From the NCBI GenBank assembly GCA_015060535.1, contig SUYH01000006.1, positions 124,001 through 188,000 of the forward strand: a DNA stretch of 64,000 nucleotides, in the 5' to 3' direction. This document shows positions 9,717-18,057 of the stretch, piece by piece (position 1 is the stretch's first letter; each line of letters begins with the position of its first letter). The translations under genes were made by a program, and so were the position numbers. The stretch is from Prevotella sp. Lineage in GTDB: Bacteria; Bacteroidota; Bacteroidia; Bacteroidales; Bacteroidaceae. Below the pieces are notes generated by a model. That model was not told where the DNA came from and did no database searches. It saw nothing but the letters and a program-made list of their open reading frames with translations.

Positions 9717-11120
9717 ATGAAAAGGAATATATTTTTAACTCTTGGTGCGGCAGTCCTAATGACTGCCTGCACCGAAGACTTCAAGGATTGGGCAGCTCCT
9801 ATGAGCAATGAAACACCCGATGCTACTTCGATCCTTTATGACGGTACTAATATTGAAATCACTCCAGAAGCAAGCACCATTGATTTTGCCAGCATCCCAG
9901 AAGGACAGGAGAATATCAAAGTCTGCTCTGTGAAAGCACCTACTGCTTTAAGTGGTGTAACAAAGGGCATAGACTATATTGTGCTTGACGATGTGATAAC
10001 TTATGAACTAGTAAATGATGGCGAGATGCATATCATCGACTTGGAAAATTATGTTACGACTATCTATGGTCGTCGTCCTGTCGAGCGCACTGTCTCTGCT
10101 TATGTCTATACTTCTTATAGCAACAGTAAGACCACAACAAGATGCTCTAGTGAAGTATTTACACTGAAGGTGAAGCCTAAAGCACCTATCATTGAGCAAG
10201 CCTATTATCTTACAGGTAACATCAACGGATGGGACAATACCAACACTGATTACAAGCTGACCAATGATGGTAGTGATCCTTACGATAACCCAACATTCAC
10301 TCTGCGTATCCCTGCACCTGAAGATGGTGGCAACGTAGAATTCAAGATGACTCCTGAGTCTGGCTTAGGAGGCGACTGGAGTGGATGTCTATCTGCTGGT
10401 GCAGAAGAAGGCAAGTTTGCTTACAACAATGCAGGAGGAAATCTTACCATTAACGCAGTTCCTGGAGCCAAATTCTATGACCTGAAATTTGAAATGCTCG
10501 ACCAGACATGGTCTTACACAGCCATTTCATTCAGTGACTACATCTATTTGGCTTGCGACTTCAATGGATGGTCCACAGAAGCTTCTCCTCTGATCCACCT
10601 AGGTGATGGTCTCTACGAGGGATTCTATTATATCCAGGAGGCTGACGAGTCATCTACTTGGGGCTTCAAGTTTGTCATCGATGGTTCATGGAGCGGTGGT
10701 GATCATACCAAAGCAACCTCTGGTACATACGAGTTAGGTGGAGGCGGCAACCTGAACTGCCCAACAGGTTTCTATCAAGTCAAGGTTAATCAGGCTGAAG
10801 CAACGTGGACACTTACCGAGGTCAGCTCAATCTCTCTGATTGGTTCTGCTGTTAATGGTGATTCAAACTGGGGAACAGATGCCGACATGACATTCAGCAC
10901 TACAGAAAAGTGTTGGATTTATGAAGGACCATTAACCGCTGGTGAGTTCAAATTCCGTATGAATCACGACTGGAGCATTAGTTGGGGTGGTACAGGCATG
11001 GACAACCTTACCAATGCCAACGGAGCAAATCTCCAAATGGCCGCTGCAGGCAACTACAAGGTGACATTTAAGCCAAACTGCAATGGTCAAGGTGTTTATA
11101 CGGTTACACCTGCCAACTAA
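9717..11120 (+). CDS. SusF-like outer-membrane starch-binding lipoprotein
   Basis: This 467-residue lipoprotein has its lipobox cysteine at residue 18 (LMTAC). An N-terminal Ig-like region of about 140 residues is followed by three SusE/F-type beta-sandwich modules: YYLTGNINGWDNTN (about 162-265), YLACDFNGWSTEASP (about 280-365) and SLIGSAVNGDSNWGTDAD (about 378-467). The repeated FNGW-like signature is the starch-binding module hallmark. Three modules against two in the preceding SusE-like protein is the same difference as in the Bacteroides thetaiotaomicron pair. It is the last lipoprotein of the operon; a strong hairpin with a T-run follows 23 bp after the stop. Confidence 0.85.
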   Translation: MKRNIFLTLGAAVLMTACTEDFKDWAAPMSNETPDATSILYDGTNIEITPEASTIDFASIPEGQENIKVCSVKAPTALSGVTKGIDYIVLDDVITYELVNDGEMHIIDLENYVTTIYGRRPVERTVSAYVYTSYSNSKTTTRCSSEVFTLKVKPKAPIIEQAYYLTGNINGWDNTNTDYKLTNDGSDPYDNPTFTLRIPAPEDGGNVEFKMTPESGLGGDWSGCLSAGAEEGKFAYNNAGGNLTINAVPGAKFYDLKFEMLDQTWSYTAISFSDYIYLACDFNGWSTEASPLIHLGDGLYEGFYYIQEADESSTWGFKFVIDGSWSGGDHTKATSGTYELGGGGNLNCPTGFYQVKVNQAEATWTLTEVSSISLIGSAVNGDSNWGTDADMTFSTTEKCWIYEGPLTAGEFKFRMNHDWSISWGGTGMDNLTNANGANLQMAAAGNYKVTFKPNCNGQGVYTVTPAN

Positions 11121-11142
11121 TAGTTAGCATCATATTATCATT

Positions 11143-11177
11143 CAGGCGGACACCACGACAGGTGCCCGCCTGTTTTT
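11143..11177 (+). terminator. Rho-independent terminator after the susCDEF-like unit
   Basis: CAGGCGG-a-CACC and GGTG-c-CCGCCTG form an 11-bp stem with one internal mismatch and a 6-nt loop, followed by TTTTT. It separates the sus-like lipoprotein operon from the amylase gene. Confidence 0.85.
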
Positions 11178-11266
11178 ATTTGATGCTACACGTTAGCAAA
11201 AAAATTGGGCTCAGTCCGAAAAGCCAGTTGATTCACGCGTTTCGGTAAGCCGATTCGTTTTGAAGC

Positions 11267-11354
11267 AAATTCAGTTGATTTGATAACCAAATTCAGTGAA
11301 TTTACAATGTAATTTCAGTGTATTTACAATCTAATTTCAGTGAATTTACATTCA
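11267..11354. repeat. Four 22-bp tandem repeats with 11-bp half-period
   Basis: Four consecutive 22-bp units follow the form aaattcagtgaatttacaatgt, each made of two related 11-mers (aatttcagtga and atttacaatnt). They fill most of the 383-bp gap between the sus terminator and the amylase gene. The rest of this gap holds no gene that can be supported. Arrays with the same period occur at 28.6 and 59.1 kb with different sequences. Confidence 0.8.
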
Positions 11355-11463
11355 ATACTTCTAAGTCTTTGACAATTATCACAGATTTCCGCCGATGCAA
11401 CCGATTGCGCAACATCAGAAGTATCATTTGAACGCGGAGAGAATAACGGAAAGAAATTTTTCG

Positions 11464-11471
11464 TACCTTTG
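11464..11471 (+). promoter_or_regulatory. Candidate -7 box for the amylase gene
   Basis: TACCTTTG fits TAnnTTTG exactly and lies 32 nt before the amylase start codon. The nearest TTTG upstream is 33 nt away, further than the usual 19-21, so the -33 element is doubtful. Confidence 0.55.
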
Positions 11472-11503
11472 CAGACAGAAATAACTAAGGACACTTTTCG
11501 CGT

Positions 11504-13318
11504 ATGAAGAAGATTTACACTATTTTATGGATGCTCACCATCTCTGTAGCCACAATGGCTCAGGGGTGGCCCGAGAAGTATGAGGGCGTGATGCTGCAGG
11601 GGTTCTACTGGGACGGCTATGCTGATGCACAATGGTCATTGCTTGAAAAGCAATCAGACAATATTTCCACGACATTCGACCTGGTGTGGATACCACAGAG
11701 TGCAAACTGCGGTGGACAGTCGATGGGCTACGATGACTTGTACTGGTTCTCGAATTACAACAGTTCGTTCGGTACTGCCGACGAACTCAAGTCGATGATT
11801 GCTACATTCAAGGCAAAGGGTATAGGCACCATAGCCGACATCGTAATTAACCACCGCAAGAATGTTTCGAACTGGGTGGACTTCCCCAAAGAGACATACA
11901 AAGGTGTGACCTACGAGCTGAAATCGACGGACATATGTGCCAACGACGACGGCGGTAGCACAAAGACTTGGGCTACGAAGAACGGCTATCAACTCTCGAC
12001 AAACAACGATACAGGCACTGATTGGGGTGGCATGCGCGATTTGGACCATAAGAGTGAGAATGTGCAGAACAATGTCAAAGCCTATCTGAAGATGTTGTTG
12101 GAGGACTTTGGCTATGTTGGTTTCCGTTACGACATGGTGAAGGGCTACGGTGGTCAGTATACCAAATTGTATAATGAAGACTCGAAACCGCAGTTCAGCG
12201 TTGGCGAGTGCTGGGACAGTAGCAATACTATCAAGAACTGGATTGACGCTACAGACAAGACCAGTGCAGCCTTCGACTTCCAATTTAAATATGTGGTGCG
12301 CAATGCTACCGACAAAAATGACTGGACCTATCTTGGCAAGCAGAATGAGGGTAATTGGCCACTCGTCAGCAGCAGCTTCAACAGCGGCAACTACCGCCGT
12401 TATGCTGTTACCTTTGTAGAGAACCACGACACAGAAGTACGTCCTGACGGATCTTCCAACGGTCCACTGCGAAAAGATACGCTGGCAGCCAACGCTTACC
12501 TTCTGGCTATGCCGGGAACACCTTGTGTGTTCATGAAGCACTGGCAGGAGTACAAGCAAGAAATTGCCAATATGGTGGCAGTGCGCAAGGCTGTGGGTAT
12601 CAACAATATAAGTATACCAACCGAAGTGGCTAAGGCCAAGGACTATTATGCCGTACAAGTAGAGGGCAGTGACAGCAAGAAACTGCTATGTGTTGTTGGC
12701 ACCAAGGCTAACAGCTATACTCCAGAGGACAGCAACTGGAAGAAAGTTATCAGCGGTTACCACTATGCCTACTATGTGCAAGGCATTGAACCCGCAAACA
12801 TTACATTACCCGAACTGAAAGAGGACGAAAAGCCAAAGGATGGTGTTTACGGTGGCGTACCCTCATTCTGCACCATTGAAGAAAACGAGATTTGTGCTTT
12901 CTTTGAGGCTCCTATGACATGGGGCAGTCAGATATTCACTTGGGCATGGATGAACGGTGGTGATGGAAAGGACTATGTAGGTGCAAACTGGCCTGGTGTT
13001 GAAGCATCATTGCTAGGTACTGCAGACAATGGCAACAAGGTGTTTAAGTGGGTGTCTACCAAGACCACGGCTCCCGACAATATTATTTTCAGTGGTGGCG
13101 GCAACAAGACAGCAGACCTTGTATTCACCAACGCTGGCTACTATACCAAGGACGGAAAGCAAGCTGTAGTAACTGCGACCGGCATCGAAGCCATCCGCAC
13201 TACCCCATCCGTTCAGAACGGAGTGATCTACGACCTGCAGGGACGGAAGATGGGAACGACGTGGGATGCGCTGCCTAAGGGCCTGTATATCGTCAACGGT
13301 AAAAAAATTGTCAAGTGA
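11504..13318 (+). CDS. Secreted GH13 alpha-amylase with C-terminal sorting-like domain
   Basis: This 604-residue protein has a signal peptide ending SVATMAQ and no lipobox cysteine, unlike the lipid-anchored SusG. The GH13 barrel begins at EGVMLQGFYWDGY. The catalytic residues are visible: the nucleophile Asp in GFRYDMVKGY (about 211), the acid Glu in SVGECWD (about 236) and the transition-state Asp in VENHDTE (about 308). A second beta domain follows the barrel. Residues around 465-550 look like a CBM26-type starch module (ICAFFEAPMTWGSQIF). The tail YDLQGRKMGTTWDALPKGLYIVNGKKI resembles C-terminal domains used for type IX secretion, though short forms occur without proven secretion. It likely performs endo-cleavage of starch outside the outer membrane for the upstream SusCDEF system. 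It has its own promoter and overlaps the next gene by 4 nt. Confidence 0.9.
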   Translation: MKKIYTILWMLTISVATMAQGWPEKYEGVMLQGFYWDGYADAQWSLLEKQSDNISTTFDLVWIPQSANCGGQSMGYDDLYWFSNYNSSFGTADELKSMIATFKAKGIGTIADIVINHRKNVSNWVDFPKETYKGVTYELKSTDICANDDGGSTKTWATKNGYQLSTNNDTGTDWGGMRDLDHKSENVQNNVKAYLKMLLEDFGYVGFRYDMVKGYGGQYTKLYNEDSKPQFSVGECWDSSNTIKNWIDATDKTSAAFDFQFKYVVRNATDKNDWTYLGKQNEGNWPLVSSSFNSGNYRRYAVTFVENHDTEVRPDGSSNGPLRKDTLAANAYLLAMPGTPCVFMKHWQEYKQEIANMVAVRKAVGINNISIPTEVAKAKDYYAVQVEGSDSKKLLCVVGTKANSYTPEDSNWKKVISGYHYAYYVQGIEPANITLPELKEDEKPKDGVYGGVPSFCTIEENEICAFFEAPMTWGSQIFTWAWMNGGDGKDYVGANWPGVEASLLGTADNGNKVFKWVSTKTTAPDNIIFSGGGNKTADLVFTNAGYYTKDGKQAVVTATGIEAIRTTPSVQNGVIYDLQGRKMGTTWDALPKGLYIVNGKKIVK

Positions 13319-13788
13319 AGCAGCGGCTCCTCTTTGTCTGTTTGGGCAATATCTGCCGTTCGCCAGCTGCCGAGGGTATCATGCAGCAGCTGGTGGACGA
13401 GCGAGGACTGACGAACCGGTTTCATATAGAGTCGGCAGCCATAGGGCCTTGGCACATTGGCGACTTGCCTGACAGCAGGATGCGACGCTGTGGCAGTAAA
13501 CACGGATATAACTTCAATTCCCGTGCCCAACAGCTGGACAGTTCGTACTTCGACCGCTTCGACCTCATCATCGGCATGGACCACGAGAACATCCGTGCCA
13601 TTAAGGCTAAGGCTCGCTCAGCGGAAGACGAAGGAAAGATTCGACTGATGGCCGACTATCTGCGGCATCATCCTTCGCAGCCAACTATTCCAGACCCCTA
13701 TTATGGGGCTGAGCGTGACTTTGAGCTGGTGATAGAACTGCTAGAAGATGCCTGCGAAGGACTTTTGGAGGAACTCATCAAAAAATAG
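13315..13788 (+). CDS. Low-molecular-weight protein tyrosine phosphatase
   Basis: This 157-residue protein carries the catalytic P-loop right at the N-terminus: VCLGNICRSPAAEG, i.e. CxxxxxR followed by S. The conserved aspartate of the acid loop appears in IPDPYYG near residue 126. Length is normal for LMW-PTP. The start is a GTG within GTGA, overlapping the amylase stop by 4 nt, which suggests translational coupling. Family members dephosphorylate phosphotyrosine; in capsule loci they act on tyrosine-kinase Wzc proteins. The Wzz-like protein of the neighbouring polysaccharide cluster has no kinase domain, so the partner is unknown. A terminator overlaps the stop codon. Confidence 0.92.
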   Translation: MKQRLLFVCLGNICRSPAAEGIMQQLVDERGLTNRFHIESAAIGPWHIGDLPDSRMRRCGSKHGYNFNSRAQQLDSSYFDRFDLIIGMDHENIRAIKAKARSAEDEGKIRLMADYLRHHPSQPTIPDPYYGAERDFELVIELLEDACEGLLEELIKK

Positions 13789-13812
13789 CGATGCATAAAC
13801 ATCGCTATTTTT
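13781..13812 (+). terminator. Terminator overlapping the stop codon of the phosphatase gene
   Basis: AAAAATAGCGATG and CATCGCTATTTTT form a perfect 13-bp stem with a 6-nt loop. The phosphatase TAG stop is part of the left arm. A-rich and T-rich sides make it usable in both directions, so it could also end transcripts that come from the tmRNA side. Confidence 0.85.
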
Positions 13813-14015
13813 GTGGAAGTGGAAGGAATCGTAATCGACGTAGTCGCTTTGTACCTTTAGGTCAAAGAACCCTCACGAGGGTGAGATCCCTCTGCTGTAA
13901 CGAAGTGGAAGTGGAGGGAATCGTAATCGACGTTGTCGCTTTGTACCTTTAGGTCAAAGAACCCTCACGAGGGTGAGGTCCCTCTGCTGTAACGAAGTGG
14001 AAGTGGAGGGAATCG
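13813..14015. repeat. 92-bp tandem repeat copying the tmRNA 3' end
   Basis: Two 92-bp units (13813-13904 and 13905-13996) differ at three positions. A third, partial copy of 19 bp (gtggaagtggagggaatcg, 13997-14015) is the 3' end of the tmRNA gene itself. Each unit also has two small hairpins, ACCTttAGGT and ACCCTCacGAGGGT. Transcribed from the tmRNA side, the units form the 3' trailer of the tmRNA precursor. No gene is seen in this stretch. Confidence 0.9.
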
Positions 14016-14395
14016 AACCCTCGTCCACACGAGGAAACCATACGCTTTCTACATGCTTATCTTGGCCTTCATTTTCGTGCCGTGACAAGACCCAAGCCAC
14101 CAATCACGACCTTATCTCCTAAATTTTCATCTCCCAATCGGAGCGCCCGAGAGACTATTTCCGATTTAACCTGCACCGCTTGACCCTCAGATTCGGAACC
14201 AGATCTTTGGAGCGATGTCTCGTTCTCCTACCTGGTAGGAGAATAAAGCCAGTAATCTACTGTACTTCGATTAGGCAGCGAGAGCGTACTTGTTTTCGCC
14301 AATTAATTGTTCGACCGAATGGATTATGGAGTATACAGCCGTCACTCCGCATGCTTACGTACCATCTCGGCTCGCTGTCAAATCCAGTCACCCCC
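13998..14395 (-). ncRNA. ssrA: tmRNA (transfer-messenger RNA)
   Basis: The minus strand shows all tmRNA parts. The 5' end GGGGGTGACTGGATTTGACAG pairs with the 3' acceptor strand CACTTCC (two G-U pairs). The T-arm is GAGGG-TTCGATT-CCCTC. The tag frame on the minus strand at 14271-14300 reads GENKYALAA then TAA, close to the GENNYALAA type of Bacteroidales. The total of about 398 nt is normal. The 3' terminal CCA is not encoded (the genome reads ACTT after the acceptor strand), so it would be added enzymatically. tmRNA with SmpB rescues stalled ribosomes and tags the unfinished protein. The small ORFs listed on both strands here are not genes. Confidence 0.95.
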
Positions 14396-14419
14396 AAGAA
14401 TTGTATCGTAATCGGACTG

Positions 14420-14451
14420 CAAAAATACACATTTTTTTGGATTATACCCAA
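14420..14451 (-). promoter_or_regulatory. Candidate tmRNA promoter
   Basis: On the minus strand TTGG (14451-14448), a 20-nt gap and TATTTTTG (14427-14420) fit the Bacteroidetes promoter form. The box is 25 nt before the mature tmRNA 5' end, leaving room for a short leader removed by RNase P. Confidence 0.6.
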
Positions 14452-14470
14452 GTTTTTCAGAAAAAAACAC

Positions 14471-14478
14471 TAATTTTG
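14471..14478 (+). promoter_or_regulatory. Candidate -7 box of the polysaccharide cluster
   Basis: TAATTTTG matches TAnnTTTG and lies about 50 nt before the first gene of the polysaccharide cluster, back to back with the tmRNA promoter. No clear TTTG -33 element is at the right distance. Confidence 0.5.
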
Positions 14479-14530
14479 CACAATATTTTGCGTTATAGCA
14501 GGTTTTCTTTATATTATAATGTACGTGCAA

Positions 14531-17068
14531 ATGAAAAGATTAGCTACTATCATAACAAGTCTGATGCTGGCAACAACCCTATCGTGGGCCCAGTCGGGAA
14601 TGACCGATAATCAGATTATGGACTATGTCATCGAACAGAATGCCAAAGGTGTTTCACGGCAGCAGATTGTTACCCAGCTGATGCAGCGTGGTGTGACCAT
14701 CGAACAAATCCGTCGTCTGAAGACCAAGTATGAAAAGCAGATGAAGAACGGCTCCTTAGGAGCTGAAGACATTACCGCCGGGTCGAAGGCGGTGAAGACC
14801 CGTATGCGTGAATCGAACGGTGAGAAGCGTGAGGAACAGGCCAAGCAGGACAAGAAGAAGGCTTCGCAGTTCCGCATCACTGATACGAAGATGGAGAGCT
14901 ACAAGAAAAAGCAGAAGCGTACTTACGACGAGGACGATAAAGATTTCGTAGCGATGGACGAAGCGATGGACTTCATGATGCCCGACTCGCTGAAATACTT
15001 CATGGACGAGGAGAAAAAGGAAACGAAGCGCAAGATATTCGGCCATGATGTCTTCAACAACAAGAACCTGACCTTTGAGAGCAGCATGAATCTGGCTACC
15101 CCTCAGAACTACCGTCTGGGACCTGGCGATGCCGTCAACGTAGACATCTGGGGAGCCTCGCAGGAAAGCGTGACGGAAACCATTTCACCTGACGGTACTA
15201 TTACCATCGAGGGCATTGGTGTTATCCAGCTGGGCGGACTCTCCGTCAGTCAGGCAAAGGCTCGCCTGAAGAAAGTGCTGGGTCCTCGCTATCAAGGATC
15301 ACAGATAGAGCTCACCTTAGGACAGACGCGAACCATCACCATCAGCGTGATGGGCGAAGTCAACGTGCCAGGAACATATACGATGTCGGCATTTGCGACC
15401 GTCTACAATGCGCTTTACATGGCTGGCGGACCTAACGAGATTGGTACGCTGCGCAATGTTAAGGTGTATCGTCGCGGAAAGTTGCTTTCGAATGTCGACG
15501 TTTACGACTTCCTGCTCAATGGCAAGCTGTCCGGTGATGTGCGTCTGCAGGATAATGACGTCATCACCGTTAGCCCTTATGAGGCACTGGTGAACATCAC
15601 GGGTAAGGTGAAGCGCCCCATGTTCTATGAGATGAAGAAGACTGAGAGTGCCGCCACCCTACTCCGCTATGCTGGCGGATTCACCGGCGATGCCTATACC
15701 AAAGCCATCCGCATTAACCGTAAGGCAGGCAATCGCTACTCCGTGTTTAGCGTGGGTGAGTTCGACATGAGCCAATTCAAGCTGATGGACGAAGACTCCG
15801 TCAGCGTTGACTCGACGCTGAACCGCTATCAGAACATGGTGGAGATCAAAGGCGCCGTGTTCCGTCCAGGCATGTATCAGGTTGGTGGCAACATCAGCAC
15901 CGTCAAAGCGCTGGTCGAGGCTGCAGCCGGACTGACCGAGGGAGCCATCTCGCAACATGCCGTGATGCACCGCATGAAGCCAGACCGCACACTGGAGATG
16001 CTCAGCGTTGACATTCGCGGTATTCTTGAGGGCACTACACCTGACGTTCCCCTTCGCAATGAAGACGTGCTCTATATCGCAAGTCGTGAAGAGAAGAATC
16101 TGAAACAGACGGTTACCATCTCAGGCGAGGTGCTGTATCCTGGTGTTTACAGATATGCCGAAAACGAAAGCGTGGAAGATCTGATCATTCAGGCTGGTGG
16201 ACCTACTGATGCCGCTTCGCTGGTCAAAGTCGATGTGGCCCGCCGTATTACCAATCCCAATGCCACAGAGGCTGAGGACCGGATAGCCCAGACCTTCAGC
16301 TTCAAACTGACAAAGGATTTCTCTATTGTCGACCAACCCGACTTCCGTCTACAGCCTTTCGACGAAGTCTACGTGCGCCGTAGCCCGAACTACACGGAGC
16401 AGCAGAACGTTACCATCGAGGGCGAGGTGCAGTTCCAGGGTACTTACGCTCTGGCAGACAAAGGCCAACGCCTCAGCGAAATCATCAAGCAAGCCGGTGG
16501 ACTGACCAAGCGAGCCTATCCCGAAGGCACAAAACTGCTCCGACTGATGACTCCTGAGGAACGTGAAATGCTGGAGACCGTACTACGCACTGCGCAACGC
16601 AACTCTGGCAAGGACTCTATCGACGTGCGTAAACTGATGACCAACGCCAACTACCCCGTAGGAATCGAGCTGGACAAGGCCCTCAAGAATCCAGGTAGCG
16701 ATGACGACCCCATACTGCGTGAAGGTGACCGCATTGTCGTTCCCCGCTACGACGGTACCGTAACAATCAATGGCGAAGTGCTATACCCTAACACCGTATA
16801 TTTTAAGGAAGGCAAAGACACCGACTACTATATCGACTTAGCGGGTGGCACCACATCAACGGCCAAGAAGAGTCAGACCATCATCATCTACATGAACGGC
16901 ATGGTGGCCCGAGCAGACCGCAAACACAAGCCCCGTCCCGGTTGTCAAATCGTAGTACCCACCAAGCGCCAGCGCCAAGGATTCGGTCTGCAGCAATGGC
17001 TCAGCATCGGTACTACCGCTGCCTCACTCGGCACCATGATAGCCACTATTGCTAATTTGACGAAGTAA
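14531..17068 (+). CDS. Polysaccharide export protein with multiple SLBB domains (Wza-like)
   Basis: The start at 14531 (MKRLATIITSLMLATTLSWAQ) gives a clean signal peptide; the ORF-track start adds MYVQ. After a helical, charged region (about 20-180) comes the Poly_export domain (YRLGPGDAVNVDIWG, about 195-275). Several SLBB/SLBB-like beta-grasp repeats follow, recognisable by repeated GEV.(Y/F).G(T/V)Y segments (GEVNVPGTYTM, GAVFRPGMYQV, GEVLYPGVYRY, GEVQFQGTYAL, GEVLYPNTVYF). At about 845 residues it is much longer than E. coli Wza (about 380), as is usual in Bacteroidetes. It probably forms the outer-membrane or periplasmic channel for polysaccharide export. It is first in the cluster; its last codons are duplicated behind the two following genes. 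Confidence 0.9.
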   Translation: MKRLATIITSLMLATTLSWAQSGMTDNQIMDYVIEQNAKGVSRQQIVTQLMQRGVTIEQIRRLKTKYEKQMKNGSLGAEDITAGSKAVKTRMRESNGEKREEQAKQDKKKASQFRITDTKMESYKKKQKRTYDEDDKDFVAMDEAMDFMMPDSLKYFMDEEKKETKRKIFGHDVFNNKNLTFESSMNLATPQNYRLGPGDAVNVDIWGASQESVTETISPDGTITIEGIGVIQLGGLSVSQAKARLKKVLGPRYQGSQIELTLGQTRTITISVMGEVNVPGTYTMSAFATVYNALYMAGGPNEIGTLRNVKVYRRGKLLSNVDVYDFLLNGKLSGDVRLQDNDVITVSPYEALVNITGKVKRPMFYEMKKTESAATLLRYAGGFTGDAYTKAIRINRKAGNRYSVFSVGEFDMSQFKLMDEDSVSVDSTLNRYQNMVEIKGAVFRPGMYQVGGNISTVKALVEAAAGLTEGAISQHAVMHRMKPDRTLEMLSVDIRGILEGTTPDVPLRNEDVLYIASREEKNLKQTVTISGEVLYPGVYRYAENESVEDLIIQAGGPTDAASLVKVDVARRITNPNATEAEDRIAQTFSFKLTKDFSIVDQPDFRLQPFDEVYVRRSPNYTEQQNVTIEGEVQFQGTYALADKGQRLSEIIKQAGGLTKRAYPEGTKLLRLMTPEEREMLETVLRTAQRNSGKDSIDVRKLMTNANYPVGIELDKALKNPGSDDDPILREGDRIVVPRYDGTVTINGEVLYPNTVYFKEGKDTDYYIDLAGGTTSTAKKSQTIIIYMNGMVARADRKHKPRPGCQIVVPTKRQRQGFGLQQWLSIGTTAASLGTMIATIANLTK

Positions 17069-17083
17069 AGGATTATGGAAGAG
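17043..17083. repeat. Left copy of the duplicated wza/wzz junction
   Basis: ccactattgctaatttgacgaagtaa (end of the export gene) plus attatggaagag (start of the next gene) recurs at 18058-18104 with two substitutions in the first 27 nt and a few extra bases before attatggaaga. The repeats flank exactly the two-gene cassette 17075-18057. Confidence 0.85.
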
Positions 17084-17590
17084 AATACAAGAAGTCATGG
17101 CATATCGTCTCGTCTGAACCGCAACATCTATTTCCCTGAAAGAGAAATAACCTTCGACGACTTGAAGTTCGTCTGCTATATGATCGAACGGACAGCCCGT
17201 CGCATCAAGCAGCCCAATGCATACGTGGTCGACCATGTTGGCAAGGATGAACTCTTACGCAACCTTTCTCTGGCTGATGTGCTGCACAGCGAAAACCCTG
17301 ACGATGTGGCAGACCGTTGGATGACAGAATACAAGTTGGAAGAAGGCACTACCGACGTACTTGACATTGACAAGACGCTCGCCCCCACCCCACCGACGGC
17401 CCTTCAGATGGGTAAGGTATATGCACGACTGATACAATCTGTACAGAATAGTCAAGAAAACCTTGTCGACAGCATAATCAATGTCTACCACTCACCCATC
17501 TGCCAACAACTCGACAACTACAACTGTTCAGCCTACTATGAACCCTCTTATGTCATCACAAGAGCATATATCCAAGGAAACTTCAATTGA
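17075..17590 (+). CDS. DUF3791-like protein, putative antitoxin/partner of ART-like protein
   Basis: This soluble 171-residue protein has no signal peptide. The part FDDLKFVCYMIERTARRI...YVVDHVGKDELLRNL resembles the small DUF3791 domain, which is often encoded just upstream of DUF3990 (recognition from memory, moderate). A second segment (about 105-171, ALQMGKVYARLIQSVQ) is helical and unassigned. The gene ends in the TTGATTATG region where the next ORF begins, so the two are co-translated. By position it would be the antitoxin or regulator of the following ADP-ribosyltransferase-like protein; this is inference. The pair has no role known in polysaccharide making and interrupts the usual wza-wzz order. 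Confidence 0.6.
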   Translation: MEENTRSHGISSRLNRNIYFPEREITFDDLKFVCYMIERTARRIKQPNAYVVDHVGKDELLRNLSLADVLHSENPDDVADRWMTEYKLEEGTTDVLDIDKTLAPTPPTALQMGKVYARLIQSVQNSQENLVDSIINVYHSPICQQLDNYNCSAYYEPSYVITRAYIQGNFN

Positions 17591-17592
17591 TT

Positions 17593-18057
17593 ATGACAGG
17601 AAATAATATAAGCACGATTTATCACGGCAGCAATGTCATAGTAGAGCAGCCCGAAGTCAGAATCTACGGACACTTCAAAGATTTCGGATATGGTTTTTAT
17701 TGCACCCGCTTTGAACAGCAAGCCAAGAAGTGGGCCTTGACAAAAGGAAAGAAACACTTCGTTTCTTTGTACAAATATACAGAACCTCAAAATCTTAAGG
17801 CACTCATTTTCCCGGAAATGTCTGATGAATGGCTGGATTTCGTAACTGATTGCCGTAGAGGCAAGGAGCACCAGTATGATATCGTAGAAGGACCTATGGC
17901 AGATGACCAGATTTGGGACTATGTCGAGGACTTCGTCGCCGGCAACATCACCCGCGAAGCCTTTTGGGCTTTAGCACGCTACAAGCATCCCACCCATCAA
18001 TTCTGTACGCCAGAAGCCCTGACATGTATTTCCTATAAAGGACACTACGCGTTATAA
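17593..18057 (+). CDS. DUF3990-like protein, ADP-ribosyltransferase-fold putative toxin
   Basis: About 154 residues from the ATG at 17593; the ORF track uses a TTG two codons earlier that overlaps the upstream stop. The N-terminal IYHGSNVIVEQP and FKDFGYGFYCT blocks are the signature of DUF3990, a family placed with ADP-ribosyltransferase-like folds (HG at the first catalytic strand, GFYCT at the second). A candidate acidic third motif lies further on (YDIVEGPMADD). Such proteins are thought to modify a target using NAD; activity here is unproved. It follows the DUF3791-like gene without a gap, the arrangement of a toxin-antitoxin pair. Ends directly before the duplicated wza tail. Confidence 0.65.
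   Translation: MTGNNISTIYHGSNVIVEQPEVRIYGHFKDFGYGFYCTRFEQQAKKWALTKGKKHFVSLYKYTEPQNLKALIFPEMSDEWLDFVTDCRRGKEHQYDIVEGPMADDQIWDYVEDFVAGNITREAFWALARYKHPTHQFCTPEALTCISYKGHYAL

Noticed and set aside
11267-11354. Possible CRISPR-like array
   Set aside because: Units are directly adjacent without unique spacers, only 22 bp, and no cas genes are present. The same holds for the arrays at 28.6 and 59.1 kb.
11654-12658. 334-aa ORF antisense to the amylase gene
   Set aside because: It has no recognisable domain or start context, and the opposite strand encodes an intact GH13 enzyme with all catalytic motifs.
13813-13996. Additional tRNA or tmRNA genes in the 92-bp repeats
   Set aside because: Only the last 19 bp of the tmRNA are copied; no 5' acceptor partner or full cloverleaf can be formed.
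14180-14610. Three small ORFs (14180..14473, 14257..14451, 14290..14610) at the tmRNA locus
   Set aside because: They lie on or across ssrA; the sequence is fully explained by tmRNA structure and the promoter region.
17587-17595. TTG start for the DUF3990-like gene
   Set aside because: It overlaps the stop of the preceding gene but adds only two residues; the ATG at 17593 is the simpler choice.
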